Shown: positions 5,064 through 10,391 of the stretch, piece by piece
Position numbering within the stretch: position 1 is the stretch's first letter
How the letters are laid out: each line of letters opens with the position of its first letter
From: an uncultured Planctomycetaceae bacterium
GTDB taxonomy: Bacteria > Planctomycetota > Planctomycetia > Pirellulales > UBA1268
Direction of reading: 5' to 3'
Length of the DNA stretch: 10,391 nt
NCBI GenBank assembly: GCA_903885855.1
Contig: CAISKG010000245.1
Span: forward strand, 1 to 10,391
Made by a program: the position numbers and the translations under genes
The notes under the pieces: model-generated
Told to the model about the DNA's origin: nothing
Databases searched by the model: none
Seen by the model: the letters and a program-made list of their open reading frames with translations, nothing else

Positions 5064-6623
5064 ATGCGCCGCTCCCCCGAAGCCCCTCCCGCCATCCGCC
5101 GCCGCGTGGCCGCCAAGCCGGCCGCACCGCGCCGGATCGGCGCCATCGACGATCCCGTGCGGCTCTACCTGCTGCAGATGGGGGGCATCCCGCTGTTGTC
5201 GCGCGAGACCGAACTCTCCTCGGCGCGGCGCATCGAGCGCTGGCGCCGCCGCTTCCGCGACGCCCTGCTCTCCAACGACATGATCCTTTCCGGGGCGATC
5301 CAGCTGCTCGAGAAGATTCAGGCCGGCAAGGTACGGCTCGACCGGACGATCGAGGTCTCCGTCACCAACACGCGCGAGAAGAAGCGGGCCCTGCGGCGTC
5401 TGGGCCCGAATCTCGCCACGCTCAAGCGGATCGAGGAGGAGAAACGTCGGCTCTTCCGCACGGCGATGTCGAAGGCGCTGCCGATGGATCGCCGCCGGGC
5501 GGCGTGGCGCCGGCTGGTGCGGCTGCGCGGCAAGGCGGTGCGGCTGGTCGAGGAGATGAATCTCCGCATCCAGCGCCTCATGCCCCTGGTGCGGGAGCTG
5601 CGCGTGGCGGGGCAGCGCGTGGAGGAATTGACGGCCGAGATGGAGGGGCCCCACGGCCGCGACGCCCGGCTGCACGCCGAACTCCGCGGCCGCCGGCGGG
5701 CGCTCTTGGTGTCGGCCCGCGAGAGCCGCTGCACCCTGCGCCGCCGGCTGGAGCGGCTCGAGCACCTGCAGGGGGAGTACGACGCCGCCAAACGCGACCT
5801 GGCCGCGGGCAACCTGCGGCTGGTGGTGTCGATCGCCAAGCGCTACCGCAACCGCGGGCTGTCGTTCCTCGACCTCATCCAGGAGGGCAATTCGGGCCTG
5901 ATGCGCGCCGTCGACAAGTTCGAGCACGCGCGCGGATTCAAGTTCTCGACCTACGCCACGTGGTGGATCCGCCAGGCGATCACCCGGGCCATCGCCGACC
6001 AGAGCCGCACCATCCGCGTTCCGGTGCACATGATCGACACGATGACGAAGCTGCGCAACGTCGCCCGGGCCTTCCGCCAGCAGTACGGCCGCGAGGCCAC
6101 CGTCGCCGAGCTCGCCGAGCGCTCCGGGCTGTCGATCGAGGAGACGACCTGCGTGTGGCGGATGTCGCGGCAGCCGGTGTCGCTCGACCAGCCGCTCGGC
6201 GAGGGGGAGGAGGCCGGCTACGGCGACTTCGTCCGCGATCCGCGCGAGGAGGATCCGCTGCGCGGCGTCCACCAGCAGGCGCTCAAGGACTCGATCCGCT
6301 CCGTCCTCGACACCCTCACCTACCGCGAACGGGAGATCATCCGCCTCCGCTTCGGCCTCGCCGACGGCTACGCCTACACGCTCGAGGAGGTGGGGACGAT
6401 CTTCAGCGTGACGCGCGAACGCGTGCGGCAGATCGAGGCCAAGGCGGTGGAGAAGCTGCGGCAGCCCGGCTTCAACAGGGCCCTCGCCGGCTTCGTGGCC
6501 GACGGCCAGCTCGAGCGGCTCGGGCTCCGGCCCGACGGCGACGCGGTGGCGCCCGAACTGGTCGGCGTCGGGGCCGGCGACGAGTCGTTCGCCGGGCAGG
6601 TGCTCGAGCCCGCCTTCCACTGA
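5064..6623 (+). CDS. rpoD: RNA polymerase sigma-70 factor, RpoD/SigA family
   Basis: Directs RNA polymerase to -10/-35 promoters. The 519-residue protein shows region 1.2 (DDPVRLYLLQMGGIPLLSRETEL, 29-51), then regions 2.1-2.4 (AKRDLAAGNLRLVVSIAKRY, DLIQEGNSGLMRAVDKFEHARGFKFSTYATWWIRQAITRAIADQ, 242-313). Region 3 begins RTIRVPVHMIDTMTKL (315-330). Region 4 (YREREIIRLRFGLADGYAYTLEEVGTIFSVTRERVRQIEAKAVEKLRQP, 420-468) carries the helix-turn-helix that contacts -35. Region 1.1 is absent. About 180 residues, very basic and helical (60-240), separate regions 1.2 and 2.1, in the place of the non-conserved region of E. coli sigma-70. An acidic tail of about 50 residues follows region 4. The ATG at 5064 follows GAGGA with a short 4-base spacer. 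The frame is open further upstream but that sequence is not protein-like. It may be the primary factor or one of several RpoD paralogues, which the window cannot decide. Confidence 0.93.
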   Translation: MRRSPEAPPAIRRRVAAKPAAPRRIGAIDDPVRLYLLQMGGIPLLSRETELSSARRIERWRRRFRDALLSNDMILSGAIQLLEKIQAGKVRLDRTIEVSVTNTREKKRALRRLGPNLATLKRIEEEKRRLFRTAMSKALPMDRRRAAWRRLVRLRGKAVRLVEEMNLRIQRLMPLVRELRVAGQRVEELTAEMEGPHGRDARLHAELRGRRRALLVSARESRCTLRRRLERLEHLQGEYDAAKRDLAAGNLRLVVSIAKRYRNRGLSFLDLIQEGNSGLMRAVDKFEHARGFKFSTYATWWIRQAITRAIADQSRTIRVPVHMIDTMTKLRNVARAFRQQYGREATVAELAERSGLSIEETTCVWRMSRQPVSLDQPLGEGEEAGYGDFVRDPREEDPLRGVHQQALKDSIRSVLDTLTYREREIIRLRFGLADGYAYTLEEVGTIFSVTRERVRQIEAKAVEKLRQPGFNRALAGFVADGQLERLGLRPDGDAVAPELVGVGAGDESFAGQVLEPAFH

Positions 6624-6710
6624 GGCCCCGCGGCCGGCTGCGGCCGCCTCGCCCCGTCATTCCCCGACATTCCCCGCTCCGGCCATCCTCCGGCCGGGCG
6701 GTTCGCGACG

Positions 6711-6745
6711 GTGCCGGCCGACTCCCTGCGCGGAGCGGCCGGCAC
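6711..6745. terminator. Bidirectional terminator hairpin between sigma gene and trxA
   Basis: GTGCCGGCCG (6711-6720) pairs perfectly with CGGCCGGCAC (6736-6745). After one bulged A the stem continues with CTCC/GGAG (6722-6725 with 6732-6735) and closes on a six-base loop, giving 14 base pairs in all. It lies between two convergent genes, 87 bases past the sigma stop and 37 bases past the trxA stop. No T-run follows on either strand, so it would be a hairpin-only or Rho-assisted terminator. A smaller stem, CCGGCC/GGCCGG at 6679-6697, lies beside it. Confidence 0.65.
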
Positions 6746-6782
6746 CCATCGCGCGAGCGGCAGGCGCCCGGCGGGTCGTGGA

Positions 6783-7112
6783 TCAGCCCTTGGCCTCGTC
6801 GATCGCCTGCTGCAGGCGCGGCTTCTGGGTCACGCCGACGAACTGCTGCACCAGCCGGCCCCCCTTGAAGATCATCAGCGCCGGGATGCTCGACACGCCG
6901 AACTGCATCGCCACGCCGCCGTTCTCGTCGACGTTCACCTTGCCCACCTTGCAGGTGCCCTGATTCTCGGAGGCCAGCTCCTCGATCACCGGCCCGATCA
7001 TCCGGCAGGGGCCGCACCACGGGGCCCAGAAATCGACCAGCACCGGGAGCTCGGAATCGAGCACTTCCTGCTGGAAATTGGCGTCGGTGAACTCCAGGGC
7101 GTGTCCTGCCAT
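6783..7112 (-). CDS. trxA: Thioredoxin
   Basis: Cytoplasmic dithiol-disulfide oxidoreductase that passes electrons from thioredoxin reductase to proteins such as ribonucleotide reductase and peroxiredoxins. The 109-residue product is the canonical length for a single-domain thioredoxin. It has the buried Asp27 in VLVDFWAPWCGPC, the active site WCGPC at 32-36, KVNVDEN at 58-64, the cis-proline loop SIPAL (Pro77) and FKGG at 82-85. An extra cysteine, Cys54, sits in the GTCKVGKVNVD strand. The start at 7112 is chosen because AAGGAG lies 9 bases upstream and the protein then has family length. Met at 7130 and the MMIPFRKE sequence further upstream would add an unrelated N-terminal tail. It is a single-gene unit, converging on the sigma gene and divergent from the next hypothetical. 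The shared 16-bp box is upstream. Confidence 0.96.
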   Translation of the reverse strand: MAGHALEFTDANFQQEVLDSELPVLVDFWAPWCGPCRMIGPVIEELASENQGTCKVGKVNVDENGGVAMQFGVSSIPALMIFKGGRLVQQFVGVTQKPRLQQAIDEAKG

Positions 7113-7121
7113 CGGCGGGGG

Positions 7122-7127
7122 CTCCTT
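7122..7127 (-). promoter_or_regulatory. Shine-Dalgarno of trxA
   Basis: AAGGAG on the minus strand, with a 9-base spacer to the ATG at 7110-7112. It decides between the candidate starts at 7112, 7130 and further upstream. Confidence 0.7.
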
Positions 7128-7152
7128 CATTTCCTTGCGGAACGGGATCATC

Positions 7153-7719
7153 ATGGGGCGGCCGCCGAGTTCCGCTCGGCTCACCGCCGCCGAAGTATAT
7201 CCGTCCCCCGCCCCGACACGACCTCCCGGACACGCCCTTCTGGAAGCCTCCTCCCCCATCCTCCGCCACCGCATCGGGCTGGAGGCCGCCTGGGAGGCGC
7301 CCCGGGCCGATGCCGACGCCGGCGCGGACGCCTGGTCGCGCCGCTTCGGGCGCCCCGCCGAGCTCCCCGCGGGGGAGCGCGTCGTGCTGGTCGTGGCAGC
7401 CGGCCACGGCGGCGCCGGGGCCGCGGCGGCGGGGCCCGGTGCGGGCATGGTCGCCCGCGCCACGCTCAACGGCCGCCCGCTCGGCGATCTCCCCGCGGCG
7501 GCGGCGCTGGCGGCCGGGGCGGGCACGACACTGGCCGCCTGCGACGTGACCGCGGCGCTCCTGCCGCGCAACGTGCTGTGTCTCCCGCTCGTCGCGTCGC
7601 CCACGCCGCGCGGCGGCCGGGCCGACCTCCCCCGGTCGCTCGTGCGGGTGTGGCTCGAGATCCAGTGCGACGCCCCGCGCCGTGGCGCCGATGGTCCGGG
7701 GGCGTCGTCTGGCGGTTGA
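7153..7719 (+). CDS. Hypothetical protein with galactose-binding-like beta-sandwich features
   Basis: The 188-residue reading frame ends with TGA at 7717-7719. Its body looks genuine: LLEASSPILRHRIGLEAAWEAP (29-50), GERVVLVV (74-81), ARATLNGRPLGDLP (101-114), CDVTAALLPRNVLCLPL (130-146) and PRSLVRVWLEIQCDAP (160-175). The LNG-x-PLG ... DVT-x-x-L-x-x-RN-x-L pattern resembles the sugar-binding jelly-roll domain of family 2 glycoside hydrolases and similar galactose-binding folds, but no catalytic domain is attached. Function is unknown. The start is doubtful. ATG 7153 is the closest in-frame ATG before the conserved body, but the first 28 residues are Pro/Ser-rich and run through the trxA promoter box. 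A CTG at 7240 would begin just before the conserved part, and no ATG, GTG or TTG start lies between them. The transcript reads toward the small basic protein downstream. Confidence 0.6.
   Translation: MGRPPSSARLTAAEVYPSPAPTRPPGHALLEASSPILRHRIGLEAAWEAPRADADAGADAWSRRFGRPAELPAGERVVLVVAAGHGGAGAAAAGPGAGMVARATLNGRPLGDLPAAAALAAGAGTTLAACDVTAALLPRNVLCLPLVASPTPRGGRADLPRSLVRVWLEIQCDAPRRGADGPGASSGG
7191..7206 (-). promoter_or_regulatory. 16-bp promoter-like box (copy 2), upstream of trxA
   Basis: The minus strand reads GGACGGATATACTTCG, identical to the copy at 4775-4790. TATACT occupies 7194-7199, leaving about 75-81 bases to the trxA ATG. The box lies within the doubtful N-terminal part of the plus-strand hypothetical, which argues that the gene really starts further right or that the two overlap. 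Confidence 0.55.
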
Positions 7720-7731
7720 CCCGGCGCCGGG
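7720..7731. repeat. 12-bp perfect palindrome after the hypothetical gene
   Basis: CCCGGCGCCGGG begins on the base after the TGA stop at 7719. As a hairpin it gives only four base pairs around a four-base loop, so it is at best a weak terminator. As DNA it is a perfect dyad that a dimeric regulator could bind. No function is established. Confidence 0.3.
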
Positions 7732-7802
7732 GAATCCGCTACGAACACCCGGTGGTCGTGCGAGGGCGCCCTGCCCGGCGCCGCCGCCACGCGAACCATC
7801 CC

Positions 7803-7806
7803 GGAG
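7803..7806 (+). promoter_or_regulatory. Shine-Dalgarno of the small basic protein
   Basis: GGAG (within GGAGAG) lies 8 bases before the ATG at 7815, supporting that start for a short gene which would otherwise be easy to miss. Confidence 0.6.
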
Positions 7807-7814
7807 AGTCAGCG

Positions 7815-7994
7815 ATGTCCATCATCCGCGTCGGATCGAATGCCAAGTACGCCGACGGCTGGAGCCAGATCTTCGGCTCGTCCACCAAGAAGCGCGCCGG
7901 CGTCAAGAAGGCGTCGGGCAAGAAGGCCGCCGCCCCGAAGGCCGGCACGAAGAAAGCCGCCAAGAAGAAGCCGGCGAAGAAGAAGCGCGGCTGA
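7815..7994 (+). CDS. Small basic histone-H1-like protein with Lys/Ala tail
   Basis: This 59-residue protein has two parts. Residues 1-23 (MSIIRVGSNAKYADGWSQIFG and the following SS) form a compact, non-repetitive head. Residues 24-59 are a Lys/Ala/Gly/Pro tail with repeated KKA and AKKK units, like the C-terminal domain of eukaryotic histone H1 or bacterial H1-like proteins. Such tails bind DNA or RNA non-specifically by charge, so a nucleoid- or ribosome-associated role is plausible but inferred. The start is supported by GGAG at 7803-7806 with an 8-base spacer. I recall short planctomycete proteins starting MSIIRVG and containing a W-x-x-IFG motif, but have no search to confirm it. The stop is only 6 bases from the proC stop on the opposite strand. 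Confidence 0.8.
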   Translation: MSIIRVGSNAKYADGWSQIFGSSTKKRAGVKKASGKKAAAPKAGTKKAAKKKPAKKKRG

Positions 7995-8000
7995 ACGGGG

Positions 8001-8840
8001 TCAGCCCGGCCGCGGCCGGCCCAGTTCGCGGGCCCGCGCCGCCGAGGCCCGCACCGCGTCGATGAACGCCCCGCGGACGCCGCGTGCCTCGAGCACCGCC
8101 AGCGCCGCGATCGTCGTGCCGCCGGGGCTCGCCACGCGTTCGCGGATCACGGCCGGGTGCTCGCCCCCCTGGGCGACCAGGTCGCCCGTGCCCGCCACCG
8201 TCGCCACCGCCAGGTCGAGCGCCAACGCCCGCGGCAGCCCCTCGAGCACGCCCCCGTCGGCCAGGGCCTCGATCACCAGCGCCACGTAGGCCGGACCGGA
8301 CCCCGAGACGCCGGTCACGGCGTCGAGGAGCGACTCGGGCACCTCGTGGGCGGAGCCGACCGACTCCAAGAGCGCCGCCGTCGCCGCGGCGGCGGCGTCG
8401 GTCACCTCGGCGCCGCGCGACCAGGCCGACACGCCGCGGCCCACCAGGCAGGGTGTGTTGGGCATCACGCGCACCACGCGCCGCGTGCCGAGCCACCCGG
8501 CCAGGGTGTCGATCGTGATGCCCGCCGCGATCGAGACCACCGTGGCGCCGGGGGCGAGCGCCGCGGCGAAGGCCCGGCAGGCGCCCTCGGCCTGCTGCGG
8601 CTTGACCGCCAGAAACACCAGTTCGGCCCCGCGTACGGCCTCGGCCGGGCCGTCGGCGAAGCGGATCCCGGGCACCCGCGCCGCCAGCCGCTCGCGCGCG
8701 GCCGGGGCGGGATCGTGGACGACGATCTCATCCGCGGCGAGCAGGCCGCGCCGGCAGAAGCCCTCGGCGAGGGCCAGCGCCATCTGGCCGCCCCCCACCA
8801 TCGCCACCGGCCGTGCCACCGCCCCGCGTGTCGCTGTCAT
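8001..8840 (-). CDS. proC: Pyrroline-5-carboxylate reductase
   Basis: Catalyses the last step of proline synthesis, reducing 1-pyrroline-5-carboxylate to L-proline with NAD(P)H in the cytoplasm. Length is 279 residues from the chosen start, normal for the family. It has the N-terminal dinucleotide-binding loop VAMVGGGQMALALAEG, then LVFLAVKPQQ (about 75-84), the signature RVMPNTPCLVGRG (about 124-136), the dimerisation/substrate region LLDAVTGVSGSGPAYV (about 171-186) and VASPGGTTIAAL (about 236-247). Two ATGs are available. The one at 8846 directly abuts GGGGAGG with no spacer, while the one at 8840 has a 6-base spacer, so 8840 is preferred; the difference is two residues. The stop of the upstream TolB-like gene is 24 bases away on the same strand, so co-transcription is likely. 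There is no obvious metabolic link between them. Confidence 0.95.
   Translation of the reverse strand: MTATRGAVARPVAMVGGGQMALALAEGFCRRGLLAADEIVVHDPAPAARERLAARVPGIRFADGPAEAVRGAELVFLAVKPQQAEGACRAFAAALAPGATVVSIAAGITIDTLAGWLGTRRVVRVMPNTPCLVGRGVSAWSRGAEVTDAAAAATAALLESVGSAHEVPESLLDAVTGVSGSGPAYVALVIEALADGGVLEGLPRALALDLAVATVAGTGDLVAQGGEHPAVIRERVASPGGTTIAALAVLEARGVRGAFIDAVRASAARARELGRPRPG
8006..8019. terminator. 14-bp palindrome at the convergent proC / small-protein ends
   Basis: CCGGCCGCGGCCGG is a perfect 14-base palindrome lying within the last codons of proC, just past the stop of the small basic protein. The two genes end only 6 bases apart, so any terminator must overlap coding sequence. This stem (five base pairs around CGCG) is the best local candidate. 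Such palindromes also arise by chance from Arg/Pro/Gly codons at this GC content. Confidence 0.3.
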
Positions 8841-8846
8841 CGCCAT

Positions 8847-8853
8847 CCTCCCC
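8847..8853 (-). promoter_or_regulatory. Shine-Dalgarno deciding the proC start
   Basis: GGGGAGG on the minus strand touches the upstream ATG (8844-8846) but stands 6 bases from the second ATG (8838-8840). Normal spacing therefore favours the second. Confidence 0.6.
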
Positions 8854-8864
8854 GCACACCGGAT

Positions 8865-9975
8865 TCAGCCCCCCGCGGGCAGCGCCGGCAGATCCCGTTC
8901 GATCGCCTCGAGGTCGACCCGCGAGACCCACAATTGGCTCGGCGCCCGCTCGCCGCCACGGCTGGCCGTCCACATCAGGAGCGAGCCGTCGGGCGAGAAG
9001 ACCGGAAGCACATCGGCGCCCGGATGGTCGGTGATCCGCAGCGGCTCGCCGAAGCGGATGCCGTCGGCGCCCGCCTCGTACCGCGCGATCCAGACGTCAT
9101 AGTTGGGGCGCGTGGTGCCGTCGCCATGGTCGGCCCCGGTCCACATCAGCCAGGGCCGCGACGGATGCCAGTAGGGGGCCCAGCGCACGCCGTTGCCGGA
9201 GGTCACCGCGACGTCGCCGCTGCCATCGGCACGCATCACGTGCACCTGGAGGAGGTCCTTCTCCAGCCGGTCGGTGCGGTAGCAGATCCACTCCCCGTCG
9301 GGCGAGAAGAAGGGGCCGCCGTCGTAGCCGGGGGCGTCGGTGAGCTGCACCACGTTCGAGCCGTCGGCGTCGGCGACGTAGACGTCGGGGTCGCCGTCGC
9401 GGTCGCTGACGAACAGCAGCCGGCGGCCGTCGGGGGAGAAGGAGCACTCGGCGTCGTAGCCGGGGGTGTCGGTGAGCCGGCGCAGGTCGCTGCCGTCGGG
9501 CAGCGCCGTGAAGAGATCCATGCAGGGATCGAAATCCCACTGGTAGCGGCGCCGGCGTCCGCTCCGCGCATCCTCCTCGGCCTGCGCCCGCGCGGCGGCC
9601 TCGGTGGCGTCCATCGCCGGATCGGGATGGCTCGAGGCGAAGAGCAGCCGGCCGCCGTCGGGGGGTGAACCAGCTGCAGGTGGTGCGCCCGCGGCCGGGG
9701 CTGACCCGCGTGGACGTCATGGGACGCGGCTCGGCGGCGTCGAAGGGCTGGACGTAGATCTGATAGAAGGGATAGCCACGCGGCACCCCCTGGTAGCAGA
9801 TCGAGCGGCCGTCGGGGGCGAAGTAGCCCTCGCCCGCCTTGGGCATGCCCTCGGTGACCTGTACCGGCGGCGACAGAAACCGACCCTCGATCGACTCCGC
9901 TCGGACACCGGCCGCCGCGCCGACGAGGGCCGCGAGGAACGCCGCGACGAAACGGAAGTTGCAGGAATCGGTCAT
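8865..9975 (-). CDS. Secreted TolB-like PD40 beta-propeller protein, frameshifted
   Basis: The gene codes for an exported WD40-like (PD40/TolB-type) propeller, but the reading frame is broken. From the ATG at 9975 the product starts with a signal peptide (about residues 1-26, hydrophobic FVAAFLAALVGAAAG, likely cleavage after VRA). A first blade follows, EGYFAPDGRSICYQ. After SWFTP (residue 105) the frame must shift by one base to continue with DGGRLLFASSHPDPAMDATEAA and the remaining blades: CSFSPDGRRLLFVSDRDGDPDVYVADADGS, FFSPDGEWICYRTDR, WHPSRPWLMWTG and VFSPDGSLLMWTASR. The shift is at a run of six C (minus strand) at 9660-9665. With five C the whole 1110-base gene reads through to give 369 residues. 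The length arithmetic and the restored SWFTPDGGRLLF motif make a single-base insertion convincing. The cause is undecided: sequencing error, real mutation or slippage. The gene has a probable leaderless start and lies 24 bases before proC. Confidence 0.85.
9660..9665 (-). other. Frameshift site: C6 homopolymer
   Basis: Six consecutive G on the plus strand (C on the minus strand). The upstream frame reads F-T-P-R-R-R and loses similarity. Dropping one C gives F-T-P-D-G-G-R-L-L-F, a standard PD40 blade opening, and joins the downstream frame exactly. Confidence 0.8.
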
Positions 9976-9982
9976 GCCCCGC

Positions 9983-9988
9983 AGTATA
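9983..9988 (-). promoter_or_regulatory. -10 element giving a probable leaderless TolB-like mRNA
   Basis: TATACT on the minus strand ends 7 bases before the ATG at 9975. At the usual -10 to start-site distance, transcription would begin at or within a base of the A of ATG, leaving no leader or Shine-Dalgarno. The hexamer overlaps the palindrome GTATAC (9984-9989), which on the plus strand offers TATACG upstream of the adenosyltransferase gene. Both divergent genes could share this core. Confidence 0.45.
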
Positions 9989-10008
9989 CGTCGAGGATCG
10001 GGCACCGC

Positions 10009-10014
10009 AGGAGG
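10009..10014 (+). promoter_or_regulatory. Shine-Dalgarno of the adenosyltransferase gene
   Basis: AGGAGG, a perfect anti-16S complement, with a 9-base spacer to the ATG at 10024. It fixes the start of the partial gene at the right edge. Confidence 0.8.
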
Positions 10015-10023
10015 CACGCGGCG

Positions 10024-10391
10024 ATGAAGATCTACACGAAGACGGGCGACGCCGGCGAGACCGGCCTCTTCGGCGGGCCCCGCGTGCGCAAGGACCACGC
10101 CCGCATCGAGGCCTTCGGGACCGTGGACGAACTCAACAGCGAACTCGGGATCGTCCGCACGCATGCTCCGGCCGCCACCTTCGATCCCCTGCTCCGCCGC
10201 ATCCAGAACGAACTCTTCGACCTGGGCGCCCAGCTCGCCACGCCCGGGCCGGCCGACGAGCGGATCACCGAGGCCCACGTCGCGGCCATCGAGGCCGAGA
10301 TCGACCGTCACGAGGAAGAGCTCGAGCCGCTCAAGAACTTCATCCTCCCGGCCGGCACGCCGCTGGCCGCGGCGATCCATGTCGCCCGCAC
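10024..10391 (+). CDS. pduO: PduO-type cob(I)alamin adenosyltransferase, 5' part
   Basis: Transfers the adenosyl group of ATP to cob(I)alamin to make adenosylcobalamin, the cofactor of methylmalonyl-CoA mutase and other radical mutases. The first 122 residues are in the window. The ATP-binding N-terminus is MKIYTKTGDAGETGLFGG (1-18), followed by the basic RVRKDHARIEAFGTVDELNSELG (20-42), IQNELFDLGAQLATPG (60-75) and NFILPAGTPLAAAIHVAR (105-122). All are family signatures of the PduO/MMAB class and not of the unrelated CobA or EutT types. The usual FILPGG is FILPAG here, a mild substitution. The start is set by AGGAGG at 10009-10014. The gene is cut by the right edge, so the conserved Arg/Glu helix after HVAR is not seen. 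Its upstream neighbour is divergent, sharing a short 48-base intergenic space. Confidence 0.95.
   Translation, partial: MKIYTKTGDAGETGLFGGPRVRKDHARIEAFGTVDELNSELGIVRTHAPAATFDPLLRRIQNELFDLGAQLATPGPADERITEAHVAAIEAEIDRHEEELEPLKNFILPAGTPLAAAIHVAR

Noticed and set aside
4986..6620. A 544-codon minus-strand frame opposite the sigma factor gene
   Set aside because: It mirrors the sigma gene exactly and shows no domain. The sigma gene has unmistakable region 2 and 4 motifs on the other strand.
1382..6868. A plus-strand open frame of about 1800 codons
   Set aside because: It runs antisense to btaA and the 584-residue gene, then out of frame through the sigma gene. It is Arg/Pro/Gly-rich with no motif, so it is an artefact of very high GC content with few stop codons.
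7113..7150. Longer thioredoxin with an MMIPFRKEMKEPPP extension
   Set aside because: The extension would contain the Shine-Dalgarno sequence itself and exceed the family length, so the start at 7112 is better supported.
6783..7799. A minus-strand frame extending trxA to 338 residues
   Set aside because: The upstream portion is antisense to the plus-strand hypothetical, low complexity and passes through the trxA promoter box. Only the last 109 residues are thioredoxin.

Overview
The window is very GC-rich, gene-dense bacterial DNA. Several proteins look planctomycete-like: a Cys-rich hypothetical with the 'WKAAGYCHKPLYFED' block, a short MSIIRVG protein with a Lys/Ala tail, a membrane protein with a coiled-coil end, and a secreted TolB-like propeller. 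I infer Planctomycetes, probably Pirellulales-like, from remembered family features and not from a search. No mobile element, CRISPR array, tRNA or rRNA was seen.

Layout: (1) 1-581 (+), the 3' part of a hypothetical protein. (2) 582-668, a convergent gap with a 23-bp tandem repeat that forms GNRA-loop hairpins. (3) 669-2752 (-), btaA-btaB, a two-gene operon with an ATGA overlap predicted to make the phosphorus-free betaine lipid DGTS. (4) 2948-4702 (-), a 584-residue membrane/coiled-coil protein of unknown function. (5) 4703-5063, a divergent control region with competing inverted repeats. (6) 5064-6623 (+), an RpoD/SigA-family sigma factor. (7) 6624-6782, a convergent gap with a strong hairpin. 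(8) 6783-7112 (-), thioredoxin. (9) 7153-7719 (+), a beta-sandwich-like hypothetical, then 7815-7994 (+), a small histone-H1-like basic protein. (10) 8001-9975 (-), a secreted PD40/TolB-like propeller gene broken by one extra base, followed by proC. (11) 10024 to the right edge (+), a PduO-type cob(I)alamin adenosyltransferase.

Most genes are core or housekeeping functions, and no defence or novel enzymatic cassette is evident. The most informative signals lie between genes. All four minus-strand transcription units carry a TATACT/TAGACT hexamer at a sensible distance upstream, and two of these share an identical 16-bp box. The sigma gene leader has arms that can pair in two mutually exclusive ways. 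The TolB-like gene appears to be leaderless.
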